The notes: generated by a model not told the origin, from the letters alone. A DNA stretch of 64,000 nt from Marsupella aquatica (GCA_973895155.1 OZ316896.1:11222001-11286000); one strand, 5' to 3'; counted from the stretch's first letter, positions 1 to 11,653 are shown. Numbers and translations: made by a program.

Positions 1-195
1 GACCTCTGTCGTGACGTTTGTGGCCCATTCACTTTTCCACAGTATGGATTGATAGTCCTTACATCCTCTCATCCGAGCGTTGCAAATATATCATGAGATT
101 TATGAAATGCAGACAAAAGTATTTTTTTTTTAGTAGTTCAGACGAAGGAGCATTCTTGAGAACAAAGCTTGCTGATATTCTCGTTTCTATTGTAG

Positions 196-3100
196 TTGAA
201 TTATGGACTTGCAGAAGAAATTGTCCGATGTAGTGACCATCCTGCTGTACGACGCCAGGTAGGTTAAGGAATTGGCTACGGGAAATTGTTCGATTGTATG
301 AATTGTTCCTTGTAATGATTTCTGGGATTGAACTTTTCTTGCCAAAATCTGCTTAGAGAGGACGTATTGTCTGAGTAAGTAGTTATTGGTCTACATTTCC
401 CTCGATAATTTACATTGGACTTATTTTGTGTTGCAGCTTCTGTTGGTGCTGAGTAATCTTCTGGGTGTGGCTGAAGAGCTTTGTGATTCGTCTTCTCTCA
501 AAATGTTCCTCACTTTGATTCAGGCAAGAGAAAACTCATTTCGCTATCTCATGTGTTGTTTGAGAAGAATAGTGTTCTCGAGACAGACTCAATTAGGAGC
601 AACCTTTAAATTTGATGTGTAATGAAGCCAAAATTCTCCACTTGAGAATGAAATGGGGTCTCGAACTGGAGTTAGCATGGTGCCTAAGATTGCCACAAAT
701 CTTCGCTCATGAAGTTTGCTGTCGCTTCTGTATCACTCATCGCAAGAATGTGTCACCCACATATTAGAACTTAGAAAAATGCACCTCTAGCTTCATCGGA
801 TAGATCTATGACGAGGGGTTCGCTGCGTTTAGCTTCTCTTAACTCTAAGTGCAACCAAATTGGTCTAAAGTGGAGAATTTGGTTTTGTTACTCGTAAAAT
901 GCAGACGTGAAACCTCCAGCTTTAGGAAGGAATTTTAGTAGAAGAGGACTTGGTGATGCTTAGGAAGTTAGGGATAAATTTGTTTTTGTGGTTAGAAGCA
1001 AAGGTCACGTCATAAGCTTACACCTTAAAGAAGGATTCCTCCTTCTTCGGGATGGGAAGGGGAATTTCCCATAAGTTGGAAGAGTTGTTTTAGCATGGGC
1101 GAGGCATATGTATTTTATTGTGAGTAGTGCAGATATTGTCGTCCTCCTCGTGACTCACTTTCCTGAGTTTCTTTTCAAGGACCCAGCTTGATGAATCCCT
1201 ATCATTCTGTGCCAGCTTCAATCTGCAGAAGGAGATCAGGAATTGCAGGAAGGAGCCCACCAACTTGCTGATGCTTTAGCAAAAGTAATAGGATTAACTT
1301 CAGAGAAAGATCTCTATCAAAGACATGTAGATTCTTTGATTCCGTTGGTCACTGCTGGACATGAGGATTGGTCAGGGGCCTCACCAGTGAAGTCACTATT
1401 TCAGACCTTTATGAAAAACTCTGGCAATGCTGTAAGTGATCCTCTTATCCCTTTTTCTGATCTTAATAATCATCAGTGTGAAGAATTCTTCTTCTGGACA
1501 TGAGGAGACGTTCACTATGCGAATGTTCTTGTTTTCGGTGTCATTTCATGGCGTTTGTCTTTCCAGGGTGGCAATGAATATCGACGTAGGCCTTGGGGAG
1601 TCTACATGACACGAGCTCACGTCTTAACGTTTCCTTAATGGTTTGAGTGTCCCATATGGTACAGGTTGGCCCCTATTTACAAATGATAGTGAATATGTTT
1701 GGCGATTGCTTGCATGAAGGACGAGATCCTGCTTTACGAATCAGTTTGTTGCAGGTCAGTCCTGAACTGAGAGCTTTGAGCTTCGCCCTTTAAGACCCAT
1801 ACACGTCATCTCTGAGCGTACTTGGAGCTATACTTGCGGTCGAAATATTAAGAAGAGCAGTTTTCAAGTTTTTAGGAGTCAGGATTCCTTGTGCTCCCTT
1901 ATGCTCTTAGAAATTTTTCAGATGTGCAAGTTGAGAACATGGATGATGTATTATGTCAGTCTTCATAGCCCCATTGCTCTTACAAATGTATGTCCGCCAA
2001 AAGAGTTTTGTTACAATTCTGTACTTATGTCAGTTCTTTTGTAATAGCTGCTGGATGATCTCTTGGAGAACGAACAACTCGGGCCTTGGTGGGCACCACT
2101 TGCGGAGCAGATCATCCTGGGAATACTAATTCCATGCGGTGTATGGAGAATAGGAAAGGTAGGAACCCAATGCTAAGTCTTTGTGTATTCTCTTCGATTG
2201 GTTTAGTCTCAGGACTATTTGGACCTGTTTTGTTGTGGTTTAAGGTCATAAAATAGGTCATAAATATGGTCCATGTAAACCTGTCTTCATTACGAGCTCC
2301 TCAATTCTTGTTCCCATCATTGTGCAGGTTGGAGCCGCAATCCGACACAAGTCAATGGTGGCTTTGGGAACTTTCTTAAGAAGAGACCTCTGCAGCCAGG
2401 TTGGGAAAGAACTTTTGAAGCTTGAAAAATGTTTATTAAGGTCGTGAGAAAGCTAGGTGTCAATGTTATGTCTTCTCTCATCGATAATTGAAAGCTAGGT
2501 GTCAATGTTACGTCTTCTCCTATCGATAATTGTGAATGAAATCTGATGTCCTAAGAATCGGGCACAGGATCATTTTCAAATTACAGTCAAATTTGTCCCC
2601 AAGCCAGCTAGAACAAGCGAGTAAAGACATTGTTTTTTCTAAAGTTGGGTCAATTCGGACATGAGATCATACTGTGGGAGGAATATTCCTTACAATTTAA
2701 TTTGCAGGTTTCTTATTTTGTCAGTAGTGTAAGCACGACGTGCCCAAGTTAAATCATCGTTCGTAAGCAGTACACGAGGAATTTCGCATATATTCATTTG
2801 ATGATACCTGACTATGAACAGGGTCAATTGCTGGAGTATTTGAAATCCGAGAAAGGAATGCTAGGGGTGATTATTTCCTGTCTTGATGAGGATTACTATG
2901 TTGATACGCGGCGGGTCACATGTCATGTCATGCACCATCTTATCCGCATTGCTGGAGTTGTGTTGGAAGGTAACTAGTGCTAGCCACTTAAATGAGCCAT
3001 TCATGCAAAATTGCCATTGAGAAAGAGCTTTATTTTAGTGAACGATCGAAGAATTAAATATCTCGAAATGTACGTGAAACATCCCGCCATATCGTGAAAC

Positions 3101-4102
3101 CTAGTGTCTTTGTTTTCATGAGTGTTCTGTAACGTACGAGGCCAAACTAAGAGTTGAGGTGATATTGATTGAAATGGTGCCTAGCTTCGATGCCGTACAG
3201 TATGCCACTGTAAAGCTTACTTGGAGCCAGTAGAACAAGAACGTTTCTTTAGATCATGCGATTGTGCTCTTTCTGTACGTCAATTAGCAACGCAGAGTTT
3301 CCCTTTGAGATCTATGTCTTTAACCTGGTTGGTTCCTTACAGATGCTCAGAGAAGCGCGGTGAGCACGGAGCTTCAAAAACGCATGGAAGATAGCAGCGA
3401 TGCTGTTCGTATTGGAATTTTGCCTGCTATAGCTACCTTTTTTGAAACAATGCCAGCATCTTACAGTGACGAAGCAGTAAGTGCTTGTCATTACGGGTTC
3501 TAGTATTCAGCTGTTGTTTACTGCCTTTAAATTGCATGAAGACGTTTGAGTACGTATGTGACTGAAAGATGTGCTTTTAAGATTGGTTGTCCTAGCGTCA
3601 CAGATGAAGAAGTTGCTTGACAAGGGGCTGGTGAAGGGGCTGACGAGGTGTACCAATTTCATTCTTTGACAGGTCAAAACTTTTCTGAACAATCTGATTG
3701 TACATATGGATGATGCAAATCACCAAATTCAGGTAAGGACTCAGTACTTGCTCAAATAGAATGGCCTCTGTGGACGGAAATTGGTCAGTGTATTTCTAAT
3801 CTGATGACAAGTCAGGCTGGGAGCATCTACATTGCAGCTCTGGCTGATTTCTTTTCTTAACCGTACGTTTCAACATTGAATTTCAATAACGTATCACATG
3901 CTTGAGCTGTCTTAATGAGTTGTTGCAACGCTCTGACTTTCAATGTGACCATGGATGTACATGTTTGCAGGACGCTGTCTGCATGGCGATCGAGTCCTGT
4001 GTAGTGCAAAGACCCAAGGTTGTACTCGAAGTAGCTACAATCTTTAGAAGTCGTCATCGCAGCACTTCTCGCTGCGACCACTTAATTGCTTTAGCAACGT
4101 GA
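196..4102 (+). CDS. DNAAF5: Dynein axonemal assembly factor 5 (HEATR2-like), 3' part
   Basis: HEAT-repeat cytoplasmic factor that helps preassemble axonemal dynein arms; the 5' part lies off the window. Ten exons join in one frame: 196-258, 437-523, 1216-1431, 1665-1754, 2048-2158, 2328-2399, 2822-2969, 3343-3476, 3673-3732, 3971-4102. They give 370 residues and a TGA stop. All junctions are phase 0 except 2969/3343 (phase 1). The family match is clearest near the C-terminus: LDEDYYVDTRRVTCHVMHHL, then a motif reading NLIVHMDDANHQIQDAV, then RSRHRSTSRC, paralleling the human protein's LYRELLVHLDD...IQDAI...HKHRSATYCEQL as I recall it. The human protein is about 855 residues, so under half is visible here. 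The intron 524-1215 starts with GC instead of GT. Upstream exons in 1-195 could not be resolved. Expression is probably limited to sperm-forming tissue (inference). Confidence 0.85.
2448..2531. repeat. 42-bp tandem repeat, two copies, inside a DNAAF5 intron
   Basis: The unit starting GAAAGCTAGGTGTCAATGTT occurs at 2448 and again at 2490, with a few substitutions. It lies in the intron 2400-2821 and has no visible coding role. Confidence 0.8.
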
Positions 4103-4921
4103 GTAGACCCATCTTAAGTTCACGAATACTCAGGTGTATGGAGTCCACCGTCAGGGTGCATTGCGATTGTTATAATCAGCATTCGATGTTATCCGAGGAT
4201 TCTGTATATCATCCATCGTGTCTGTTCTATGAGGATTATTCAAATTGAATGTTTCTAGTATGTACATTTCTTTGGCTCACAAAGATGAGAATGAAAACGA
4301 AGATGTTCCATCCAATCCTATTACTGTATAGTTCAAGGAAGATTACTTTCCGTTGGAGACTCAAAGCAGTGAACGATACCTGTGCCTACGTGACAGGACA
4401 AAAGTCATTTTGATTGACATGCAGAAGTGCTAAATCAGTAAAATTCAAAGTGAATCGCAATTCGGGGCAACACTTAGGTTGGCCTTGTACGTATCAATCA
4501 ACGGTTCTGCGGGCAAATCTTAGAAGCAGGCAAAACCATACTTCGGGTTTGTGTGTGGAGCACTTGGAAGCGCTAGTGAATACCATCTGAGCAATACTTG
4601 CATTGTATAACTCACTGTTGGCCACTTCATTGCAGTTGCATCGTTCAAAATGATGTTGGTCCGGGAGGGCAAGGGCATTCACAGAATTGACAAAGATAAA
4701 TTGCCTGCTAAAGCCGCATCCTACTCTGGGCCTGTGTCAGCTGATGTCCAAGCTTAGCCTTGGCCTACAAACAAGAAAAGCAGCTGGCTTCAAAAGTCAA
4801 AGAGTGGATTGGCTTCTTTAGATCCACTCTGCAAGTAATCGTTGGAAGCCGTAATGGCCTCCATCCGATAAGGTTTCACCTTGGCAATGTTCATCAAGCC
4901 TGCGGCATTCGTGCCAGCAGC
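4103..4921. other. 3' flank of DNAAF5, no gene seen
   Basis: Presumed 3' UTR and intergenic DNA downstream of the DNAAF5 stop. Short ORFs on both strands show no family motif. The last part (from about 4760) leads into the tandem array that follows. Confidence 0.5.
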
Positions 4922-5700
4922 AATCTCCTTTGGAAAATTAGATAAGTAAACTGACTCCCAGATCTTAGAGCGGACCTGCTTCTAGGTTCCAGAACAAGCA
5001 GAGATACCGATTTAAAGCACGTTTGAGCAGATCTTCAAAATGTGATGTGCGGTCCCTTCCAATGCTGAGGCACAAAGGCCAACAGATATCCTTTGGAAAA
5101 TTAGACAAGTACTCTGAATCCCAGATTAGCTCTCCCTATTTTCCAGAACTTGCAGAGAACCCGATTTAGAGCAGGTTTAGCAGATCGTCAAAATGTGATG
5201 TGAAGTCCCTCTCACTCTGAGGCACAGGCGCCAACAGCAATATCCTTCGGAAAATCAGGTAAGTACACTGAATCCCAGATTTTGAAGAGGAGCTGCTTCG
5301 ATTTTCCAGAACAAGCAGAGAAACCGATTTAAACCACAGGTTGAGCAGATCGTCAAAATGTTAGGTGAAGTCCCTCCGCTGCTGGTGCCCACATCAATAT
5401 CCTTTATAAAAATAGTAAGTAAACTGAATCCCAGATTTTAAAGAAGAGCTGCTTCGATTTTACAGAACAAGCAGAGAAACCGATTAGAGCACAGGTTGAG
5501 CAGATCTTCAAGATGTTAGGTGAAGTCCCTCCGCTGCTGGGTGCCCCATCAATATCCTTTTTAGAAAATAGGTAAGTAAACCGAATCCAAAGTTAGAGAG
5601 AAGCTGCCTCTATTCTCTAGAACAAATAGACAAACCGACTTACAGCACAGCTTGAGCAGATCTTCAAATGTGAAGTCCCTCCCACTTTCCTCCTAGACGG
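4922..5700. repeat. Tandem array of about 155-bp units, five diverged copies
   Basis: A unit beginning near ATATCCTTTGGAAAA, followed by a GTAAGTAAACTGAATCCCAG-like stretch, AGAACAAGCAGAGAAACCGA and TTGAGCAGATCTTCAAAATG, recurs at about 4923, 5086, 5240, 5397 and 5552 (spacing 154-163 bp). Copies differ by many substitutions and small indels, so the array is old. It ends less than 200 bp before the tRNA-Ser gene. No reading frame persists across copies. Confidence 0.85.
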
Positions 5701-5881
5701 CCACTTAGAATCTCTAGACTGAACACATGTCCACAATAGCTGGGACCCTGAATACGGTACTGGCAGACCCTCTCTATGATAGCGCAATCCTCCCTTTCAG
5801 GAGAGGTCTACTGTTAGGAATCCAGTTGAAGTTCACCATTTAGTAATTATAATAAAAATTTTAGAGCTCTCTCACCAACAA

Positions 5882-5963
5882 GCGGATGTGCCGGAGTGGT
5901 TAACGGGATTGACTCGAAATCAATTGGGCTCTGCCCGCGCAGGTTCGAATCCTGCCGTCCGCG
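5882..5963 (+). tRNA. tRNA-Ser (anticodon CGA)
   Basis: Eighty-two-nucleotide cloverleaf of the serine type. Acceptor arms GCGGATG (5882-5888) and CGTCCGC (5956-5962) pair fully with one G-T wobble. The anticodon loop is CTCGAAA between ATTGA and TCAAT, so the anticodon CGA reads the serine codon UCG. A long variable arm (GGGCTCTGCCC region) is typical of class II tRNAs. The T arm is GCAGG-TTCGAAT-CCTGC, which includes the B box. There is no intron. A short T run (TATTTT) downstream can serve as the polymerase III terminator. CCA is not encoded, as usual in nuclear genes. Confidence 0.97.
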
Positions 5964-6242
5964 CCTATTTTGCACTATTACTTCTATTGTTGCTTTCTCC
6001 TTCCAAGCAAAGTTTGTTTGGGTCTACTTTTAATAGGGCGTGTCAAAGCAGGCCTAACTCACTTACAAGTCAGGATACAAATTGCTTTTATTGCCAAAGA
6101 TATCACCAAAATACATATCCCATAAGCATTTTGGGTCCAAACATCCACAGCCGTATGACTGCATATGGGAGAACTTTACACACCCTAATTGCTAGGCTTC
6201 ATCAAGTAAGTTGTTAGTCTTTTCAGTTGTGTGCTCCCTTTT

Positions 6243-6415
6243 GTTGGATACCTATGTTGGGTTTGCAAACATAGCTACAACACATTTGTTACATTAGATG
6301 TGGACCATTTGCGCCACACAGGATTGCATTCTCCCCTTATTGGATACCTATGATCCATTTGCAAACATAATTCCTACATTAGGTGTGGACTGCTAGAGCA
6401 ACGCATTACTGCAGT
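6243..6415. repeat. Two diverged direct copies of a 97-bp unit
   Basis: TTGGATACCTATG...TTTGCAAACATA...ACATTAG(A/G)TGTGGAC occurs at 6243 and again at 6340. Similarity extends over most of the 97-bp period. Confidence 0.7.
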
Positions 6416-8495
6416 GATTGATTATCCACCCATCATTTGCTTTTCTTTTTTTGTTTTCTTTTCTCCCCAAACAAAGGGGAACAAAGGGGAACAAAAGCCC
6501 CAAAAAACAATGCCCCGGGGGGCAAAACCGTCGCGGAGAGAACGCAACACGGCCTTCTCCACGACCAGCAGCCCAAACGAATACACAACTAATCAGGCCA
6601 TGAGATTCTGAACAGCTCCCAGACGGTGACCGTCAAAAGATCCAAGTGACTTGTTTTCCTATACTTTCTAAATACTGGTTTTCCTAGGGCTGCAGCCAGA
6701 GATGATGCAGTTGGCTATACCTATTGTTGAGTCTCCCTACTCTTCCTTTCATCCTGTTCCTGGTATAAATGGGTGTAAATACTCAGCTAAAACTGCTTTC
6801 TAATTACGGACCCCTTTATCCTGAATCACTGTCTTGCTTATTTGTGCTTAACCCTAAACTCTGGACCAGTTTACTTTTACTCTATTGTACTTGTTTGGCC
6901 TTTGTAATAAATTGGTTTTTTTTAATAATTTATTGGTCCTGTCTAGGGCTTTGGTGCTTTTTGTTCTTTTGCAATGTGTTATAGATGTTCTTTCACTCTT
7001 CCATGGTTTAAGCATACTCCCAATTTACTCCTCAAATATTTTTCAGTCTGGTCATTCTTTTCCATGTGACCTATCTTATCGTATGTGTCAGACTCTCTCT
7101 AATAAATTATATATGTGATGGCATCTAAGGTTATCAGGGCAATCAGAATGCATGCAATTACATAGGGGAAAAGGCTTGAATGTATATTAATTGGTTTGAG
7201 GACCCTTTGGTTATGTAAGCTTGTTTTTTATTGAACTATTTGGAGCCATGAATAGTTGCACATTGAAATAGATAGATGAGAGGACAAAGATTAAATGGAG
7301 GATTCTAAATGAACTGAATTTTAAAGGTAGTTAGGACAATTTCACTGAAAACAAATAGACATAAATTCATGGTAATACCGAAGGCAATTCTCCATGCAAA
7401 ATGTTTCCCTTAGTACCTCTATGTCTATAGAATACAGGTAACATTTCATATAGTTCATGCAAAATATTACTTTGTCCATAGTAGTTGAAAGGTTTTAGAG
7501 TCCCTTGGTATTCCTCTACACATAGTAGTTATCTTGATAGAGGAGTAAATAACTACCATAATGGTGTTTCTTACCTTTTCTTGTTACTCCTCTATCCATA
7601 GTAGCCAAAAGGTTTCTTAAGTTACCTTAATTGGTAAATGTTAGAGAAGCTGAAAAGTTTATTGGGTTTCTTATGTTACCTTGGTAAATGTTAGAGTACT
7701 AGAAGAGTTTCTTTCTACTTGTCATTATTTCAAAAATGTGTAAATTAAACAGAAAAATTTAAACAAGTTACGAACAAACACTGATATATCAATCATAACT
7801 CATCCAAAGATTAGGTTCTTCCACCCCTATTTTACCCTTTTCTTTGTTTACTTCAAATGATACTTTTCAATTTTCAATTATTTTTACAGTTATATGTCTA
7901 GCTGCTTTTTCTTTCTCTTGCCTCCAACACGTATAGTCAGATTTGGTTCTTCTTGCATGCTCAGGGGGGTCACTATATGGAGGGCCATACATCACGTGCG
8001 ATGTTTTAGGGTTTGACCCCCCTAACTTATAAGTGAAAAATATGTTTTTGCAAAGCCCTTTCTTTCTTTAAATTTTGTCATTTTTTATTAAAAAAACCCC
8101 TAAAAACTTTAAAGAAAGTATTTTTTGCAATTAAATAGGCCTATGTGTTCTTTAAAGTCGACCAGTCAATAAAACATGCCCTATGTGTTCTTCTACCAAA
8201 CTTTGGAAGTCTTCCGCCACACCCATTTAAATGGGCCTATACTTCGTCGCACGTGATGTGCCACTTCCGTGGAAGTGATCCCCCCCCCCCTAGCTTGCAT
8301 GTGTAACTAACAGTTCTTGTTTGTGACAAATCATGTTGGTGCGATTGCACGTGCATCCAACAATTTTGGAAGGGAACTTCCCGTGGGGGTCCGTAAAAAA
8401 ATCTAGGAATTATAAACAAGATTAGTGGAGTAAACAGGCCAAGGCAGTTGGTTTTAGGGCCTCTACTCTAGTAACAAGGCTTATCCACACTATGC
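6416..8495. other. AT-rich intergenic DNA, no gene seen
   Basis: Several ORFs of 60-77 codons show no family motif. An 11-bp inverted repeat (CTTTCTTTAAA at 8062-8072 and its complement at 8108-8118) could fold. A run of C at 8281-8290 and repeated phrases around 'ccatagtag' (7470-7610) suggest decayed repeats. Confidence 0.5.
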
Positions 8496-8499
8496 ATGC

Positions 8500-8790
8500 T
8501 AGAGCCAATGATTTTCATGCATTCCAAAATTGTTTAATTGTATTTCACCCATCTTTTTCAAACCTTGTAGATCTGTTTTGGATCCCATGACAAATCTTCC
8601 AAAATTCCAATCATGTGGTTGCACCACAACTAGTGGTTTCTGCTGCAAACACCAATGGCAGCTTTTGCAGCGACAAACAAACATGATTGTTCATGTTTGT
8701 CGCAACCCCAGCAAATATGGTTTGACCCAGGAATGGCAAAACCCTTAAAAACTTTAAAATTTGAATTTGAACCCCCCATGGACCACATTT
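8500..8790. repeat. Dispersed repeat, copy 1, with a hairpin
   Basis: This stretch shares ordered blocks with 24980-25250: GGATCCCATGACAA (8580), a CAAACA-rich hairpin block, and GACCCAGGAAT (8724). At 8670-8703 the arms GCGACAAACA and TGTTTGTCGC can pair. The minus-strand conceptual peptides of the two copies also resemble each other, which fits a diverged transposable element rather than a gene. Confidence 0.55.
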
Positions 8791-8799
8791 CCCAAAATT

Positions 8800-9430
8800 T
8801 GAACTTAATTGAAATAACTTGATATTCATAAATTCCAGTATTTTCTAGTTTTGGAGAAATGCTAGAGGAGTAGGTAAGTTACACTTCCATCAAAGTGAGA
8901 GTGAACTTTTGGACATCTTGGTTGAGTTTTTCATTAAAAAAATGAGGAGGGGCAAATTTCATTAGATTATTTTTCATTATGTTAATATGAAATACCTTTT
9001 GGGCTTTTGTCTTTTTAGGTCTCCTCCTTCTCTAGTTGCATTGCATGTGCAAAACTAAAACATTTTTCAGTACTCGTGATCATCAAGTTATGGGCCCCAA
9101 ACTCCCATGGACCACCAAAATGTGATCCATGGGAGCACTGTGTCCAACATGGTGGTCCATCCTGGCTTCACTTTCCATGTTATTATATATAAACTCAAAT
9201 TTTGGGAAATGTTGTCCATTGGGTTTCAAATTCAAACAAGCAAAGACTAAGAAACTAGAAGCTTCACAATGCCCATTAACGAGAACATTATCCTATTGGA
9301 ACAAGCAAAGACTAAGAACCTGAAAGCTTATCTATGAGGAACTGAAAAGATATATCACACTACCAAAAAGACAGAAATGCCAAATGGGGAGACATGGTCC
9401 CTATGGCAAAACAACCCAATAAAGAGGGGA
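8800..9430. other. Intergenic, no gene seen
   Basis: AT-rich DNA. Short phrases (AAATTTTGGGAAATG/TTTGAAC, and 'gaacaagcaaagactaagaa' at about 9233 and 9299) repeat, so it is probably old repeat material. No supportable ORF. Confidence 0.45.
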
Positions 9431-9436
9431 ATTGAA

Positions 9437-9531
9437 AGACCCCAAGAAGATCAAAGAGGCCCAATAAGGGGGGGGGGGGGGGGGGAAGGGCCGCAGGAAA
9501 AGACCACAAGAAGACCAAAGAGGCCCAATAA
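9437..9531. repeat. 31-bp direct repeats flanking an 18-base G run
   Basis: The 31-bp unit AGACC(C/A)CAAGAAGA...GGCCCAATAA is present at 9437-9467 and 9501-9531 with two differences. Between them is an uninterrupted run of 18 G (9468-9485). Confidence 0.85.
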
Positions 9532-9659
9532 ATCAAGGAGTATCTCACAAAAACCAGAACTGAAAAACATGGTGGAAGTCTTGCATAGGAGGGGTCTATT
9601 TCCTTTTGTTTACTTTCCCGAAAAAAAAGAGTCCTCTGTCGAGCGTGCAAAGAGAATGT

Positions 9660-10871
9660 GCTCCACAGTATTCCCGATCCGATTTTCCGTTGCCGAACCG
9701 TGATTCGGCATGCCGCCCGGGCCCATTTTACGCCGTCGATGTTTGCTGTCATTGGACGATTCAGATTCTAGTCGCCACTTTCAAGACGAGGCACTGTACC
9801 GTCCTGTAACCTTACTTGAGACAGTTACTGTAGTCTGCGTCAGTCGGTCAAAGGCAGTTTGCCAAGTGGCATACACGTTCGCTGTAACTGGATACAACCC
9901 GTCAGGGGACCCTCGTCCGTCGCCTGTGCGCGTGCCACGTTGGCATTTTCGAAGCGTTCACCTGTAGTCACCGGTCTTGTGTACCGACGATCGCCGGTCA
10001 CGTTCGATGCCTTGCTTCTCCACTTGCGTTTCTTGCCTTTTGCAAACAGAGACGGTCTTCATCGTGCTAGATCGATTTTCTTCTTCGATCGTCGATCATA
10101 GATTGGAACTCGTGGGTTTGCTGCCTTTGCATCTGGTGCTGCTGCTCCTGTTTTTTTTTTTCGTGTGCAACTGCCGCCCAACGAACAGATTTCGAGCTTT
10201 CTTTCGAGGTTCTCTCGAGCTTTCTCAGGTTTGCCTACTTCCATCGGACTTGGCTAGGATTGTGTCTTTCACGCCCTCACTCGCACTAGATTTTCAGGTG
10301 GTTGCACTCCTCTCTGTCCTGGAATTGCCGGTAATTCTTGAGGTTTGCCTCTTTGCATCGCACTTTGTCGTCTCTTTCCTCCCTCCCTGGGTCTAGATTT
10401 AGAGTGGGTGAATTGCTTTGTTCTGCAATTGCCCCTCGATGTACTGATTTTGAATCGTATCTCGCTTCCTGCTTGTATCCCGATTCCTGAGGCTGCCTCT
10501 TTGTATCGCATTGTGTCGTGTCTCTCCCCTCGGCTCTGGATTTCGAGCTTCTTTGGAGCTTGTTGTCTGCCCTATTTCGATGTTTGCTTCGCAGTTGTTT
10601 GAGATTGTTTGAGATCTTGTTTTGGCGAAAATTAGGATGTTACTATTTGCCATCCTGCAGCACTCATGACGATGATCTGAGGCGCATCAGCACGGGACAA
10701 TAGGTCGTAGATTTTTATTTTTGGCACTGTGTCTTGGAGTCGGATCGATGCGGATGTTCCTGTTGATGATCACCTATTTTGACAAGAGTCTTGGTGCCCA
10801 CGGCCGAATTTGAAGGCTAGTTTCGTCTTTGGATGTTAGCTAAAAGAGCCTTTCCTTGTGTGTTCAGCAAA
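9660..10871 (+). promoter_or_regulatory. Presumed promoter and 5' leader of the cyclophilin gene
   Basis: Base composition shifts from AT-rich to C/T-rich here, as expected upstream of a strongly expressed gene. A motif (GAGG-TTGCCTCTTTGCATCGCA and variant) recurs at about 10340 and 10490. A pyrimidine-rich stretch ending CCTTGTGTGTTCAG (10867) looks like a 3' splice site only 4 nt before the ATG at 10872, suggesting an intron in the 5' UTR. I could not fix the donor or the transcription start. Confidence 0.45.
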
Positions 10872-11653
10872 ATGGCGAAACCGAACCCCAAGGTTTTCTT
10901 TGATATTACCATTGGCGGCGCCAATGCCGGGAGAATCGTGATGGAGATTTACGCTGATACCACCCCCAAGACCGCCGAGAACTTCCGCTGCCTTTGCACT
11001 GGAGAGAAGGGCAGCGGCAAGAGTGGAAAACCTTTGCACTTCAAGGGCTCTTCTTTCCACAGGGTCATCCCCGACTTCATGTGCCAGGTACGAGACCCAG
11101 ATTTCCTGCCATCTGCGGTTCTTCCCCTTTCTGCGTGGCCTAGCCTTCTCTTTAGTCAAGACTGCACATTCTGCGTCAATTAACTATGCAAGTAGTGATG
11201 AGAGCCTCCTTGACCTGTCCGTTTGAACCTCCAACCGAGTATTGCGGTTGAGTTTCCCGTACTTAACGACTTGGCAGTGAAAGTGGTCGCGGCCCTTGTT
11301 GTTTGTTGACATGTTCACCCTCAGCAATTTTTCTCCGTTCCCTGCAGGGTGGAGATTTTACCAGAAACAACGGTACCGGTGGAGAGTCTATATACGGAGA
11401 AAAGTTTGCTGACGAGAACTTCACCAGGAAGCACACTGGCCCCGGTATCTTGTCCATGGCAAATGCTGGCGTAAACACTAATGGATCTCAGTTCTTCCTG
11501 TGCACCGTTGCCACCCCGTGGTTGAATGGAAAGCACGTCGTGTTCGGACAGGTCATTGAGGGATTGAAAGTTGTTAGGGCCATTGAGGCCGTAGGATCTC
11601 CGACGGGCAAGACGAAGCAGCCCGTTGTTATTGCCGACTGTGGACAATTGTGA
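10872..11653 (+). CDS. CYP: Cytosolic cyclophilin-type peptidyl-prolyl cis-trans isomerase
   Basis: Catalyses cis-trans isomerisation of Xaa-Pro bonds; single-domain cyclophilin, the target of cyclosporin A. Exon 1 is 10872-11087 and exon 2 is 11348-11653, joined in phase 0 by a GT-AG intron, giving 173 residues, the usual plant length. Active-site residues are present: [15 protein letters not shown] (catalytic Arg and Gln), NGSQFF and [11 protein letters not shown] (Trp and His of the cyclosporin pocket). The plant divergent-loop insert KSGKPLH follows CTGEKG. The ending IADCGQL is typical of cytosolic plant cyclophilins; there is no transit or signal peptide on this start. An in-frame ATG at 10833 would add 13 residues, but it lies before a likely splice acceptor at 10867, so I chose 10872. 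Many plant homologues of this class lack introns, so the single intron is of note. Confidence 0.95.

Noticed and set aside
1-195. Further upstream DNAAF5 exon, for example after the acceptor-like CCACAG at 42
   Set aside because: No frame gave both a usable donor and a recognisable family segment, so I left it out of the model.
1568-1640. Possible extra DNAAF5 exon after TTTCCAG at 1567
   Set aside because: Exons 1216-1431 and 1665-1754 already join in frame, and this segment would add unmatched sequence.
9360-9752. 130-codon minus-strand ORF with a proline run
   Set aside because: The prolines come from the poly-G tract and the rest has no motif; low-complexity artefact.
10269-10653. Minus-strand ORFs antisense to the cyclophilin leader
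   Set aside because: Open because the leader is C/T-rich; no homology.
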